Assembly (NCBI GenBank): GCA_949752745.1
Contig: OX457029.1
Location: 17,111,413 to 17,175,412 of the forward strand
Length of the DNA: 64,000 bases
Origin: Protula sp. h YS-2021
Taxonomy: Eukaryota; Annelida; Polychaeta; Sabellida; Serpulidae
Reading direction: 5' to 3'
The position numbers and the translations under genes were made by a program. This document shows, in pieces, positions 43,779 through 55,200 of this stretch. Each line of letters begins with the position of its first letter. Positions within the stretch are counted from its first letter, which is position 1. The notes below the pieces were generated by a model. It was given only the letters and a program-made list of their open reading frames with translations. It was not told the origin of the DNA and did not search any database.

Positions 43779-45322
43779 CCGGTGTAACAGGCTATCTTAT
43801 CCCCTGTACAGCTTCCCCCCCCCCCGGGGGGGAGCTATACCAGGCTATCTTCCCCCTCCAGCATATTTTGCCAGCCTCCAGTTACTTTTTACATGTAAAT
43901 GCATTTTAATAATATTTGTTCGTGTAAATAAATGGGCTCAAATAAACTGTATAAAACTATCTTGAACTACTTTATTGATTAAATTCAACACAAGTCAAAC
44001 AAAACTAGACTGTTTTCACTACCGAGTAGCGAAAATTACACTTGGGGATCACAAAAATACGATTCTGAACTCTTAACCTCTTACATATCGTCTTTTAGCC
44101 CAAAGGGTAGAACATAAGCTCAAAATCGTTCTGTCTCTAACCGCTTTCAAGATCATGGTCAGCTTCCGATTTCTGACTTTGACCATGACGGAGGAGGTAA
44201 ATGTTACCAAGGTATCTCTTACATATTGTCTTTTAGGCCCAAAGGGTCGAAAATAAACTAAAAATCGCTCTATCTGTAACCGTTTCGAGATAATGGTCCA
44301 CTTCCGGCTTTTGACTATGGCCATATCCGAGGAGGTCAAGGTCACCGAGGTACCTCTTACATATCGTCTTTTCGGTCCGAAGGGTCGAAAATAAGCCCCA
44401 AATCGCTCTGTCCCTAACGGCCCACTTCCGGTTTCTGACTGCGCCCATGTCCAAGGAGGTCAAGGTCACCGAGGCACCTCTTACATATAGCCTTTTAGCG
44501 CCAAAGGGTAGAAAAATAAGGTCAAAATCGCTCCATCTCTAACCGTTTCCGAGATAATGGCTCACTTCCTGTTTTTGACCTTGACCACGGCCGAGGAGAT
44601 CAAAGTCACCGAGGTACCTCTTACATATCGTCTTTTACGCCCAAAGGGTTGAAAATAAGCTAAAAACCGCTCTGTGTCTAACCGCTTCCGAGATAATGGC
44701 CAACTTCCGGTTTTTGACTTCGACCAAGGCCGAGGAGTGCAAGGTCACCGATCAATAAACCGAGGCTGATATCATGCCAGTTTAAACTACTGCTCTCAGC
44801 TTCTTGCCGTCTGTTTCGCAAATTTGTTTTGTCGTTTTTTAATTAAAATATCAGGCTAATTTAAAAAAAAAACGATACAGGAGGATCAACTTGACATACT
44901 GAAGTTTATCATATCCAAATTTCATCTTTCTAGCCCTAGCTGCCTCTGACTAGTTCCACGGACAAACTAAAAAAATGAGAAAAACATGCCACAACTGCGG
45001 CTAAAATTTTCGTACACTAGGGGATTTTGGCAAATCCCCAAGTGTAAATATAAAAGGGTTCCTTGATCAGAAAGTTCTTAGTTTATTTTTCTTTATATCC
45101 TTTTTAGCATTTTTAGAGAGCCCAGATGGACACGTGATCGCAATGATTACCAAAAATAACATCGACATTATCCAAGAAGAGCTGTCTTCTATGTTCAACT
45201 TTATCGCCTTTTAGAAAGTGATAACAATAGGGGGCAAAAATACCAGGTGGAGGAAGGGATAGACTAGTCTATCTTCCCCTGGAGGGGGAGCTGTACAGGG
45301 GCAAGATATACTGTTACACCGG
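43779..45322. mobile_element. About 1.54-kb element with CCGGTGTAACAG inverted ends
   Basis: The left end CCGGTGTAACAGGCTATCTT plus ATCCCCTGTACAGC pairs with the right end GCTGTACAGGGGCAAGATAT plus ACTGTTACACCGG over about 45 bp. The interior contains the TGACCTTGA-type satellite (44075-44755) and unique sequence. A similar right end is present at 56240-56279. No coding region; no clear target duplication. Confidence 0.6.
44075..44755. repeat. About 125-140-bp satellite, five units, reverse of the 35.2-35.7 kb array
   Basis: Anchors CTTACATATCGTCTTTT near 44088, 44218, 44356, 44481 and 44620. Each unit includes CCGAGGAGGTCAAGGTCACC or a variant. It is the reverse complement of the units at 35240-35710. 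Confidence 0.85.
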
Positions 45323-46262
45323 AGCATGGATAGGGGGGGGGGCGCTTACCTTAAATTGGTCTAATGTGTATCTATGACTTCCTAAAATCCTCCATTTGCA
45401 ACCTTTACTCGACGTTGATTAGGCGTAGGAAGATGGACGTTGTTTCGACTTGCATAAACAACCAAAATCCAACGTTGTTGTAACGCCGCACTGTTTACTG
45501 AGATAGCTTCCGTTGGAATAAGTGTCACATTTAATAAACTGAGCCACTTGCTCATCCCCTACCAAATTTAATTTCATGAGTTTTTTGGCCTTGATTTTCT
45601 TATTTGGGTAAACTTAAAAAGATCATAAACATATTTAATGAAAACCTATTTCTCAAAAGCGTAATATTAAAGACTTGGCCAAAAATACTATTTTTAAAAT
45701 TATTTCTCGATTCAAGTACAATTTTGACAATTTTTCAGAACGAGTAACACCTTGCAAGTTGAAGGCTTGCATAGAGTATATTGAAGTTGTACGAGGCCAT
45801 TGTTTCGGACATTCTGCTCTTCATTGGTCTGCCATTTTGTCTTCAAAGGTTATGTTAAATCATGAAAAACGTTTTACCAAGAATGACCAAGGATCGCCGA
45901 GTATTACCAAGCATTTTAATGATGTTAACCAAGCATAATCGTGTTTGTTAACATTAACCAGCCTCAGACCTGCTGAGAAAACCTCAGTTACCAAGAACTT
46001 GCCCCTATAGGAGACCCTATTTAATTGAAACCTACCTACGCCATCCCCCTCCAACCGCCCACAGGATGAAATCACTACTCACTGCAAGTGGTAGCGAATC
46101 GCTTCCCAGGGCAAGTGGGTATCAAATTACAAAGAAACCTGTGTACTATGGAATGCCAATTTCACATTTATTAGAAAAAAATTTATATAAAAAAATATTT
46201 GATTTCTTGATAGTAAAAATTAAATATTTGATAACAAAATCTCAATTTTGAGCTCAATTATT
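45323..46262. other. No recognised gene
   Basis: AT-rich unique sequence up to the left target-site copy of the gypsy element. Confidence 0.5.
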
Positions 46263-46266
46263 TATT

Positions 46267-46851
46267 TGTTGTGCACTCAATTCTTGTGCCAACAGACAAT
46301 TATCAATAGGATTAGAGTAATTATAATCCTCCGTTTTGTTTGATTGGTAATTATATATTTCGCGTCGTCCCTAAATAATGCATGGTCATAAGAATTACTA
46401 TAATTGGAATTTCTATTGTTTATAATAGTTATGGTATGTTTATAATTGTAAAACCCCTTTTGTTACTCCTTTGATTGTTGTCACCTGTTTGTTACCCACT
46501 CTTATAATAAGTGTCTTTGTTAGGATCTACAAGTATATAAGCTATGGAAAATAATATACGGAAGAATCTAGAAGCGCATATCTGAATGATAAAACGTTGA
46601 TTGAGAAATTACATTAATTATAAACTCGGATATATGTTATGTTGTGGATATCCGATCATGTATGGTACGTGACTATCGTTCTTAAGTCTAATAACCAATA
46701 TGCTTTTCTTGGCGTAATAGACCCCGGTACACCCCACTGCACTTAGTATATTTATATCAATAAACACTTGTTATTTCATTTAATCATTCTTTTTAATTTA
46801 TAAGGAAGTGCCCCGCTGTGAGTCAAAAACGGCTCACAGAGGTGTACTTCA
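46267..46851 (+). repeat. 5' LTR of the gypsy element
   Basis: Starts TGTTGTGCACTC, ends GGTGTACTTCA. A TATA-like TATATAAG lies near 46532 and AATAAA near 46759, giving a promoter and polyadenylation signal. Near the end, CTGTGAG and CTCACAG form a short hairpin. Confidence 0.95.
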
Positions 46852-46853
46852 TA

Positions 46854-46869
46854 TGGTGGAGATGCCGGG
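46854..46869 (+). other. Primer binding site, tRNA-Ala-like
   Basis: TGGTGGAGATGCCGGG is complementary to a tRNA ending ...CCCGGCATCTCCACCA, the form of tRNA-Ala in animals. Located 2 bp after the LTR. Confidence 0.7.
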
Positions 46870-47924
46870 TAATTACGCCTTGAAATCATAATAATAATTA
46901 TTTCACAAAATACACTACAAAATAAAAGAAAGAAACATTTAAAAAAAAAATGGCACAATTATTTTGTCCATATTTACAGAAATAAACAAATAAGCAAATA
47001 AAATCAGTGTCATTAGTGAAGTGAGGGCCAGTAATGCTCTTCACATGAAACCGAATTTACAGAAAAGAATAAATGCATTTCTTCTATTAAAAAAAAAAGC
47101 CACAATATTCTGCAAAGCAGTGACGGTGGTGCTCATTTTAAAGTGGGAGGAGACATTTGACGCCCCTGAAAACACTTTTATATTCTAGCTGAAATTCGTT
47201 TTTGCATAGCACAATTACTTGCACACCAACGGTGTTCATATTTCATAAGTCGATTTGTACCAGCAATTTTGGCAAGTCGAATGCAACTTGTTCTACAAAA
47301 CTTTGTATAATATGCATACAGCATAGAACATACTAGCCTTTTAAAATTGTAACTTGCACAATGCAATAATTACTAATAATAATATCATCTATATTGCCAA
47401 TACTTTACTGTGTTTTTTATCACAGTTAAGGCTACTCGCACAACAGTGGTGATCATAAAGTTTTTATATTTGTTGTCTTTTTCTTAAACTAAACTAATTA
47501 ACCATAAAGGCATATGAAATGTCACAAATACAACCAGGACTACACGCGCAACAATGGTGGTCATAAGTATCAATCACAACAAATCCCAAAACACAATATG
47601 GTTCGTTTGGACTAGCAGTGTTGACATGGGAAACACATCAGCACAATGCTTCATCACCATGGATTTCTTTTAACATCCGAATTGTCTCTACATCCTTATC
47701 ATGCAGCTCGCACAAAATTTTAAAATGCCAATTTTATATCTGGCAAAGGACTTCTTCTGTTTCTTGAGGGTGCTGATATGTTGAGTTGTTTGGCCATGGA
47801 TTGATTTGTTAAGCGTGGTTCAACAAGTGACTTCAACATTTGATTTCTTTGCTTAGATTACCTTTTATTCTGATTTTACAGTCGTTTCAAAGGTCAAGTT
47901 TTCAGCTGTTGTTAAGTAATCACT
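46870..47924 (+). other. Gypsy 5' untranslated leader
   Basis: About 1 kb without large frames. Diverged repeats of GCACAACA(A/G)TGGTGRTCATAA type occur near 47430 and 47545. Confidence 0.7.
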
Positions 47925-50900
47925 TTGTTGCTCGAATACCGCCTTATCACGTCTAACGTCAAAATGTCCTACATAAACCAACATCAAGATACCCCGTTCG
48001 AACGTTGGCAATGTCCGCTTAAAGAGCCGATAAAAGTACCTCTCCCAAAATATTTTTCTGGGTACTCCAAGGAGGATGGAAAAACATGGCTTAAGTATTT
48101 AGAGTTATTTCATCATTGTAGTGGAATAGGACCAGACATTGCACCACGAGTTTTTCCAGTTTTCTTAAAAGACCTAGCTCTTCAGTGGTTTGATAATCTT
48201 CCAGATTTCGTCAGTTCAGATTATGTTCTGCTAAGAGAGGCATTTCTCGATAGGTTTCACAATAAAGTCTACACTTTCAGAGATGGTCTCGATGAACTTT
48301 ACGGAATGTCTATTGATAGCGTTTCCGCTGACGTAGATTGGGACGATTTTGTTTTAAGACATGGTACTGTGTGTGATAGGCTTGGTTTTTCACAAGAATT
48401 CCAAAGAGTTCAGAGCTTTATCAGTCTAATGCCCCGGGAAATAAAGCCATGGTTGTATGCTGGTGTCTACAATGACACAAACAGTTGTGCCAGAAGTGCG
48501 AAACATTTCTTCCAATCGCATATGGCGAGGACAGCTTCATCATCGGAACCAGTTCGTCCTGTTAACAGGGTAGAAGCAAACTTGATTCACGAATATACCA
48601 AAAAGAAATATCAACCAAGGAAAACTTATGAACGAAAACAAAATAGAAAAAAAGGTTGGAAGGTTTTGTGTGGTTCAAACAACCATCACAAAGACCAGTG
48701 CCATGTTACTACTAAACCAGACACCAATGATGCAAGCACTCAAACCAAAAATGCAAACACACACCTAACAACAAAAACTGCACATACATATCAAACACCT
48801 ACAGTTTGCCCCATTCTTGATCTGAGTGACAGCTCACACATAGCAGTAAAATGTAGTGACGGGGTTGAACTACATACTCTTTTGGACACCGGAGCCAATT
48901 GTAACTGCATCAGTTTTGAGGCCTTCAAACGCCTTAGACGGTGTGACAAAACGGATGTCGAATATTCCAAATTCAATCATGCACAGTCGGCCGGTGGTGC
49001 CCCTTTGTCTATAAAAGGAACTTCAACAATTTCGTTTCACCTCAAAAACTCCAGCTTCCGAGTTAATGCGTATGTTATAGAAGATTTGGTTGTTGATTTT
49101 ATTTTGGGAAGAACATTTCTTGAAGATCAGGGTGCAGTTATAGATTTTTCTAAGAGCACCATAAAACTGAACGATAAATACACGCTGGTCGTATCCGATG
49201 AGTGCGTTGTCGATCCGCAGACCCAAAAAGTTGTTTATGTTGATGTCAAAGGGAGCATCCCTAATGCAATCGACGGTCTAGCCCGTCCAAACCACAGAAT
49301 ACAAGCTCTCGGCCTATTTATGGCAAACACACTTAACACTTCAAAGAACAACAAGATACCAATACGTTTGATGAACCCTTTAAAATCACCAATTAAACTT
49401 AAGGCAAAAACAAAAATAGGAACTTTTAGTCCTCTCAGCTCAGCTGATAGCATTAGCCTCGTGGAAGATACGGATCAAATCAAAGACTTACCATTTGTGA
49501 ACCATGTCTCTGATGGTAAAGCTAAAAATCAAACAAACCTTGGAACTGAAAAACATAAAAATTCAACCTCCATACATCATCACAATCTTAGCTTTGAGGA
49601 GGCTCGGGCAAAGCTTAAGGACTCTATTGATCTGAGTCAGTCAGGTCTCACTGATGTTCAAAAAGATCAGCTACTTGACGTTCTTGCAGACCGTCGAGAA
49701 GCATTCTCGCTAGATGGTGAACTAGGCAACTGCAAACTAATAAACCATGAAATCGCTCTAAAGCCTGGAACAAGACCTATTTATCAAAGGTCTTATCGCT
49801 ACTCCATGTTTGCAAATGACGAGGCACGGAAGCACGTAGCTGGCTTGCTAGAAAAAGGTGTTATCGAACCTAGTACATCTCCTTGGTCCTCTCCAATTTG
49901 CATTGTCGCCAAGCCACGATCTGATCCAACTGCTCCAATTGAAACAAGGATGACAATCGATTATAGGAGGTTAAATGATCAAACGCTGCCTGATGTCCAT
50001 CCTTTGCCACGGCTCGATGATACACTCGATAGAATTGGTTCCCAAAAACCAGTTTTCTTCAGTTCAATCGATCTTCTTTCTGGGTTCTTTCAAGTTGAGC
50101 TGGACGAGAAAAGTAGGCCTTACACAGCATTTTCCTTCGAGGGAGGACATTATCAGTTTACAAAATTAGCGCAAGGTTTGAAAAACTCACCGGCATCTTT
50201 TTCTCGGTTGATGCAACTCATACTCACAGGACTTCAATACTTTATCTGCTTGTGCTATATCGATGATATAATCATATTTTCGAGCACGTTTGAGGAGCAT
50301 TTGAAGCACATTAGTCTGGTTCTTAGAAGTCTGATTAGTGCCAATCTCAAGGCTAAGCCGCAAAAGTGTCAATTTGCTAAGAAGGAGGTCAAGTTCTTGG
50401 GCAACATTGTTTCGAAAGATGGAGTTAAGCCAGACCCTGGGAAAATAAGCGTGATTAAGGATATGAACCCGCCGAAGAATGTCAAAGAGCTCCGTCGGTG
50501 TCTAGGTGTCATGGGTTTTTACAGAAGGTTTGTCCCTAACTTCCAGCTTTATGCATCTCCACTTTACAATCTGTTGAAGAAGGATAAGAAATGGGAATGG
50601 ACAACGAAATGTCAAGAAGGTTTTCAAAATCTGAAAGATTCCCTGATGAATGCTCCAATTCTTGGATATCCCGATTTCAGCAAACCTTTCATTGTTTATA
50701 CTGACGCATCTATCGATGGTCTTGGTGCTATGTTGGTTCAAGAGCAGCAATTTGAGGGCAAAACAATCCCAAGGGCTCTATGGTACTCTGGTCGTTCACT
50801 TAACAAGCACGAGAAAAAGTACAATATCAGTGATCTTGAACTCACTGCCATTTTTTACGCAATTCAGCAATACCGTCCATACTTGCAATACAACAAAGTC

Positions 50901-52904
50901 GTTTTCTATACAGATCACAAAAGTCTTACTACTCTTATGAAATGCAAACAACCTACAGGGAGACTCGGTAGAATTCATCAAGCTCTTACAATGCTCAACT
51001 ACGAGGTTATACATCTCCCTGGTAGCAAAATGGCTCATGTAGATGCCATAAGTAGGTTTCCACATTTAACTTTGCCAAAAGAACACGAAGACGTTGTCGA
51101 ACCCGATTTTGTTGATCCACCGCTTGTCGAACCAAAATCCAGTGCTGATCTTAAGGTTTTTGCAGTCAATGCTAAGGCCCAAAGTTTTAGATCTGAGTTG
51201 ACCCAAGACAGGAAGAATCATGAACTTAACAAATTCAACTTTTTAAAAGAACACATTAATCGTCTTATTACTTTACAGTCCAAAGATCCTGAAATTACGG
51301 ATCGGTTGAAGCTTATCGAGGAGCAAGAGTTGGATGTCCCTCCCGAGCGTTTTAAGAAACTGCTCGCAAATATCGACGATTTCATTGTTGAAAACGGCGT
51401 TTTATATAGAGTTCATTATCAACCAAGGTCCAAAACACGTTCCAAGGCAGAGAAATGCGTCCTTCAGCTTGTCGTTCCTGCAGAGTTGCGTCACGAGGTC
51501 ATGCGAGAACTGCACTGTGATGTGCACTTTTCATACATGAAGGTTTGGTACAAGGCTCAGGAGAAGTACTGGTGGCCCGGTATGTTTAAAGACATCAAGT
51601 CTTTCTGCGAGTCATGCGTGCAGTGTCAGCAAGCAAAAGGATCTCAAAAACGACCTCCTCTAATTCCAATAGAAAGTAACTTTCCTTGGCAAATCGTTGG
51701 TGTTGATATAACAGAACCACATGTTATCTCGCAAAAAGGGAACAGATACATTTTGGTCTTTGTAGATCTTTTCACAAAGTTCGTTGTTGCTAGGGCCATT
51801 CCAAATATGAAAGCTGAAACTGTAGCAAAAGTGTTCTCCGAGGAGATTATTTGTCGATTCGGTGCCCCACAGAAGTTATTATCTGATCGTGGTGCGCAAT
51901 TTTTGTCCTCGCTAATGAAGTTTACTCGAGAGTTATTCAGCGTTCAAGGTCTTTTTACTTCCGTTTGGAATCCACGCTGCGACGGGATGACAGAACGCTC
52001 AAATCAGACAATCATGAAATGTCTCAGTTTCCTTTCTAACGCACATCATGACAACTGGGATGAACGCCTATCTTCAGCTGTGTTTGCTTACAATACCACA
52101 CCGTGCTTTCGTTCTACGGACTATACTCCGTACTACCTTTTGTTTGGTCGCCACTGCAAAGGTCCTGCCGACCTCAGGCTTGTGATTCTTGAAGATGTTC
52201 CTCATAACATTCAGGACTACGTCACTACTCTAGTGAACAGCCTAGACGAAGCTTGTACCATGGCCCGTGAGAACATTCGGGAGCACCAAGCTAGCATGAA
52301 AGAATACTTTGATAGGAGTGCACAATCCTGCAGACTACAGGAAGGCGACAAAGTATTTCTTTATATTCCAGTGACTCCTAAGCACTTGTCATGCAAATTG
52401 CGCCATCCTTGGTGCGGCGGCTACGTCATCCACCGGTTTTTAGGTCCAAACACAGTCAAGCTTAGAAAGCTAAGCGACGATAAAATACTGAAAGCACCAG
52501 TAACTGTCAAGCGTTTGAAGAAATGTATAGACCCTCAGGAACGCCCTCAACAAGTTTTGGCAAATGACATTTTCCCCGCATTGGACGAATTAACTGATGA
52601 CGACATCCCGGTCGATAATTTTGCTCCATTCATGGCTGTTCGTCCCAGTGAATCCTCGGACACTGAGGAATCGTTACACGATGCCCCCATTCCCTCTCAA
52701 CAACCTTCTCAAAATCAATTTGTAAATGTAGAGAAAGTTCTTGCTAGAAGAAAATATAAAGGAAAAGTTCAATACAAAGTAAGATGGCAAGGATACGGTC
52801 CAAAAGATGACTCATGGGTGAATGAGGAAGATGTAAATGATGTCCTTCGCGAGTTCGTTGCTAGCAATAACCTACCGAAAAGGCGAAGAAAAAGGAGATC
52901 GTAG
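47925..52904 (+). CDS. Gypsy gag-pol polyprotein, intact, with C-terminal chromodomain
   Basis: One open frame of 1,659 codons; MSYINQH at codon 14 (47964) is an alternative start. Domains in order: gag capsid-like region (about 30-230, LALQWFDNLPDFVSSDYVLL), a single CCHC-like knuckle with altered spacing (CGSNNHHKDQC, about 250), protease (LLDTGANCNCISF, about 318), reverse transcriptase (about 640-860, catalytic YIDDIIIFSS about 777), RNase H (VYTDASIDGLGAML about 925), integrase with HHCC finger (about 1195-1245) and DDE core (VGVDITEPH, LLSDRGAQFLS, TERSNQT), and chromodomain (VEKVLARRKYKGKVQYKVRW, about 1605-1655). No stop or frameshift, so it could be active. No envelope gene. Confidence 0.96.
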   Translation: MLLEYRLITSNVKMSYINQHQDTPFERWQCPLKEPIKVPLPKYFSGYSKEDGKTWLKYLELFHHCSGIGPDIAPRVFPVFLKDLALQWFDNLPDFVSSDYVLLREAFLDRFHNKVYTFRDGLDELYGMSIDSVSADVDWDDFVLRHGTVCDRLGFSQEFQRVQSFISLMPREIKPWLYAGVYNDTNSCARSAKHFFQSHMARTASSSEPVRPVNRVEANLIHEYTKKKYQPRKTYERKQNRKKGWKVLCGSNNHHKDQCHVTTKPDTNDASTQTKNANTHLTTKTAHTYQTPTVCPILDLSDSSHIAVKCSDGVELHTLLDTGANCNCISFEAFKRLRRCDKTDVEYSKFNHAQSAGGAPLSIKGTSTISFHLKNSSFRVNAYVIEDLVVDFILGRTFLEDQGAVIDFSKSTIKLNDKYTLVVSDECVVDPQTQKVVYVDVKGSIPNAIDGLARPNHRIQALGLFMANTLNTSKNNKIPIRLMNPLKSPIKLKAKTKIGTFSPLSSADSISLVEDTDQIKDLPFVNHVSDGKAKNQTNLGTEKHKNSTSIHHHNLSFEEARAKLKDSIDLSQSGLTDVQKDQLLDVLADRREAFSLDGELGNCKLINHEIALKPGTRPIYQRSYRYSMFANDEARKHVAGLLEKGVIEPSTSPWSSPICIVAKPRSDPTAPIETRMTIDYRRLNDQTLPDVHPLPRLDDTLDRIGSQKPVFFSSIDLLSGFFQVELDEKSRPYTAFSFEGGHYQFTKLAQGLKNSPASFSRLMQLILTGLQYFICLCYIDDIIIFSSTFEEHLKHISLVLRSLISANLKAKPQKCQFAKKEVKFLGNIVSKDGVKPDPGKISVIKDMNPPKNVKELRRCLGVMGFYRRFVPNFQLYASPLYNLLKKDKKWEWTTKCQEGFQNLKDSLMNAPILGYPDFSKPFIVYTDASIDGLGAMLVQEQQFEGKTIPRALWYSGRSLNKHEKKYNISDLELTAIFYAIQQYRPYLQYNKVVFYTDHKSLTTLMKCKQPTGRLGRIHQALTMLNYEVIHLPGSKMAHVDAISRFPHLTLPKEHEDVVEPDFVDPPLVEPKSSADLKVFAVNAKAQSFRSELTQDRKNHELNKFNFLKEHINRLITLQSKDPEITDRLKLIEEQELDVPPERFKKLLANIDDFIVENGVLYRVHYQPRSKTRSKAEKCVLQLVVPAELRHEVMRELHCDVHFSYMKVWYKAQEKYWWPGMFKDIKSFCESCVQCQQAKGSQKRPPLIPIESNFPWQIVGVDITEPHVISQKGNRYILVFVDLFTKFVVARAIPNMKAETVAKVFSEEIICRFGAPQKLLSDRGAQFLSSLMKFTRELFSVQGLFTSVWNPRCDGMTERSNQTIMKCLSFLSNAHHDNWDERLSSAVFAYNTTPCFRSTDYTPYYLLFGRHCKGPADLRLVILEDVPHNIQDYVTTLVNSLDEACTMARENIREHQASMKEYFDRSAQSCRLQEGDKVFLYIPVTPKHLSCKLRHPWCGGYVIHRFLGPNTVKLRKLSDDKILKAPVTVKRLKKCIDPQERPQQVLANDIFPALDELTDDDIPVDNFAPFMAVRPSESSDTEESLHDAPIPSQQPSQNQFVNVEKVLARRKYKGKVQYKVRWQGYGPKDDSWVNEEDVNDVLREFVASNNLPKRRRKRRS

Positions 52905-54503
52905 ATTTAATCACATTCTGACATTTTATGTATTTATGTATTATGTATTGCTTTATTTTCTGTCGGTATATCGATGCTTACGATATAAGATACATATTGT
53001 ATGAGTTGAACTGCTAAAATTGTTACATAAGCTTCGGCTCAGGTTTGATATTATGCCAGAGCCCCTCAAACTGTAAAAGTGTGAAATTAAATGTCGGCAT
53101 TATGAGTAACTTAAAATATGTAGCTTACAAATTGGTAATATAAATCCAAATACAAAGCACTAATCGCATATTTAAGATACCATATTGTATCATTTGCGGG
53201 TTCCGTTCAGACGTTTCTTTCTGCAACGACCTATTCTGTGCAAAGATACAAAACATGTTGTACATTGTATTTTACAGCTTTTATTTTCTAACCATACTTA
53301 TTTGGTGCTAGCTCAGCCTCAAGATAAACTTATGTTGTTAAACATACATGTTTTGTGTCGAAATATATCTGCACCTTCTTGCGGAGTATTCGACCTAATT
53401 ATTGATCTTAGCATTTCCTTAACTATATTGATTTTGCAAGTAATTTTTTTTTGCAAAGAAATCAGGTGCATATAAGCACTTATGGCTATTTCATTATCTT
53501 CAATGTAGTTAAATCTGTCTTATATGTATCATTTTGTGCAATTATCAATAATGGTCAAAATTTGTATATACTGTATAGGAGAAAACATTTCTATTATTAA
53601 GGCGCATTATTTGTCTTCACATGTTTACATTTATTCACATGTTCATTTACTCATTTATTCTTTAAAACAGTTTGTTCATGTGACTTTTATAAGTGTTTCA
53701 GAAAAATGGAAAGGTGCTGCTATGTTGCGTACCGCGCATACCGATGATTGCATTGTATTTTTATGCTCTTGGCTTCATGTAAAATAGTATCTCTATGGTG
53801 GAAAGTGGCAAGAGAGAATGTTGTGAGAGAATGTGTTGCAGAGTGAAAGCTCTGAAAGTATCAAAATTTTAAACCCCGACCGGGTCCTTTTCGATCAGAA
53901 TGTGTCTGTGCCACCCGAAACCACGGAGATCCATTTAAAATTTCAATAAGTTTCTTAAGAAATTTAAAAAAGGGAAACAACATCTCAAGCTGTAGCAGAC
54001 GAGACGTTTCGAACGGCTTAACCACACAGTCTTCGGAATACACCAGTTCCCAGGCATCAGGAACCAATCAGCTTGCGATTTGTAATTTTATACCGTTGAA
54101 AAAGCAATAGATGCTCGAACAAGTGATACAGAATATCGGACATTTGCTTGATTTTACATCTCTGCGGAAAGAACCTCGCCTGTTGTGCATCGGGCATGCC
54201 ATCTTATAGACAGTCTCTTTATATACTAAAGACGGTGTTGTAGAAACAAGAATATTTTTTTACGCTACGCTTGCAATAAGAACATTTTTACCTACTGCAT
54301 TTTCTACATTTATGATTTTCTCGGCTACATGATAAAAAAAAATCTGCCGGGTAGTATTTGATATTATTTGTATGCCATGTTGCAATGTATAAATATTAGC
54401 ATTCTTGTCTAAAATATTTCAGTCAAAGGACATATGACAAAATTTAAACTTAGATATTTATGTTTTAGCTAAATTTGCAATTTAGTCATAAAGTGGGGGG
54501 AGA
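52905..54503 (+). other. Gypsy 3' region without env, ending in polypurine tract
   Basis: 1.6 kb AT-rich sequence with only short open frames (largest 96 codons). No envelope-like signal peptide or transmembrane pattern. The polypurine tract is at about 54490-54503. Confidence 0.7.
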
Positions 54504-55088
54504 TGTTGTGCACTCAATTCTTGTGCCAACAGACAATTATCAATAGGATTAGAGTAATTATAATCCTCCGTTTCGTTTGATTGTTAATTATATATGTCGC
54601 GTCGTCCCTAAATAATGCATGGTCATAAGAATTACTATAATTGAAATTTCTATTGTTTATAATAGTTATGGTATGTATATAATTGTAAAACCCCTTTTGT
54701 TACTCCTTTGATTGTTGTCACCTGTTTGTTACCCACTCTTATAATAAGTGTCTTTGTTAGGATCTACAAGTATATAAGCTATGGAAAATAATATACGGAA
54801 GAATCTAGAAGCGCATATCTGAATGATAAAACGTTGATTGAGAAATTACATTAATTATAAACTCGGATATATGTTATGTTGTGGATATCCGATCATGTAT
54901 GGTACTAGACTACCGTTCTTAAGTCTAATAACCAAAATGCTTTTCTTGGCGTAATAGACCCCGGTACACCCCACTGCACTTAGTATATTTATATCAATAA
55001 ACACTTGTTATTTCATTTAATCATTCTTTTTAATTTATAAGGAAGTGCCCCGCTGTGAGTCAAAAACGGCTCACAGAGGTGTACTTCA
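54504..55088 (+). repeat. 3' LTR of the gypsy element
   Basis: 585 bp with the same ends as the 5' LTR, differing at about nine sites, for example TTTCGTTTG versus TTTTGTTTG and GTACTAGACTACC versus GTACGTGACTATC. Confidence 0.95.
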
Positions 55089-55200
55089 TATTTTCCTTTT
55101 ATTGAGATAAATAATTTATTTCAGATATCATTATTTCACAATGAGACTTTATAAATTATATTTCGAAAACTGCAAAGGATTTTTTATCTCAGAAATTAAT

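Larger units (their letters stand above)
46267..55088 (+). mobile_element. Complete Ty3/gypsy LTR retrotransposon, 8.8 kb
   Basis: Two 585-bp LTRs (TG...CA) flank an intact gag-pol. The 4-bp target duplication TATT is at 46263-46266 and 55089-55092. The primer binding site TGGTGGAGATGCCGGG starts 2 bp after the 5' LTR and matches the 3' end of tRNA-Ala (from memory of that tRNA). A purine-rich tract AAGTGGGGGGAGA precedes the 3' LTR. By eye the LTRs differ at about nine positions, so the insertion is young. Confidence 0.95.

Noticed and set aside
52905..54490. An envelope gene in the gypsy element
   Set aside because: No frame above 96 codons, no signal peptide or fusion-type pattern.
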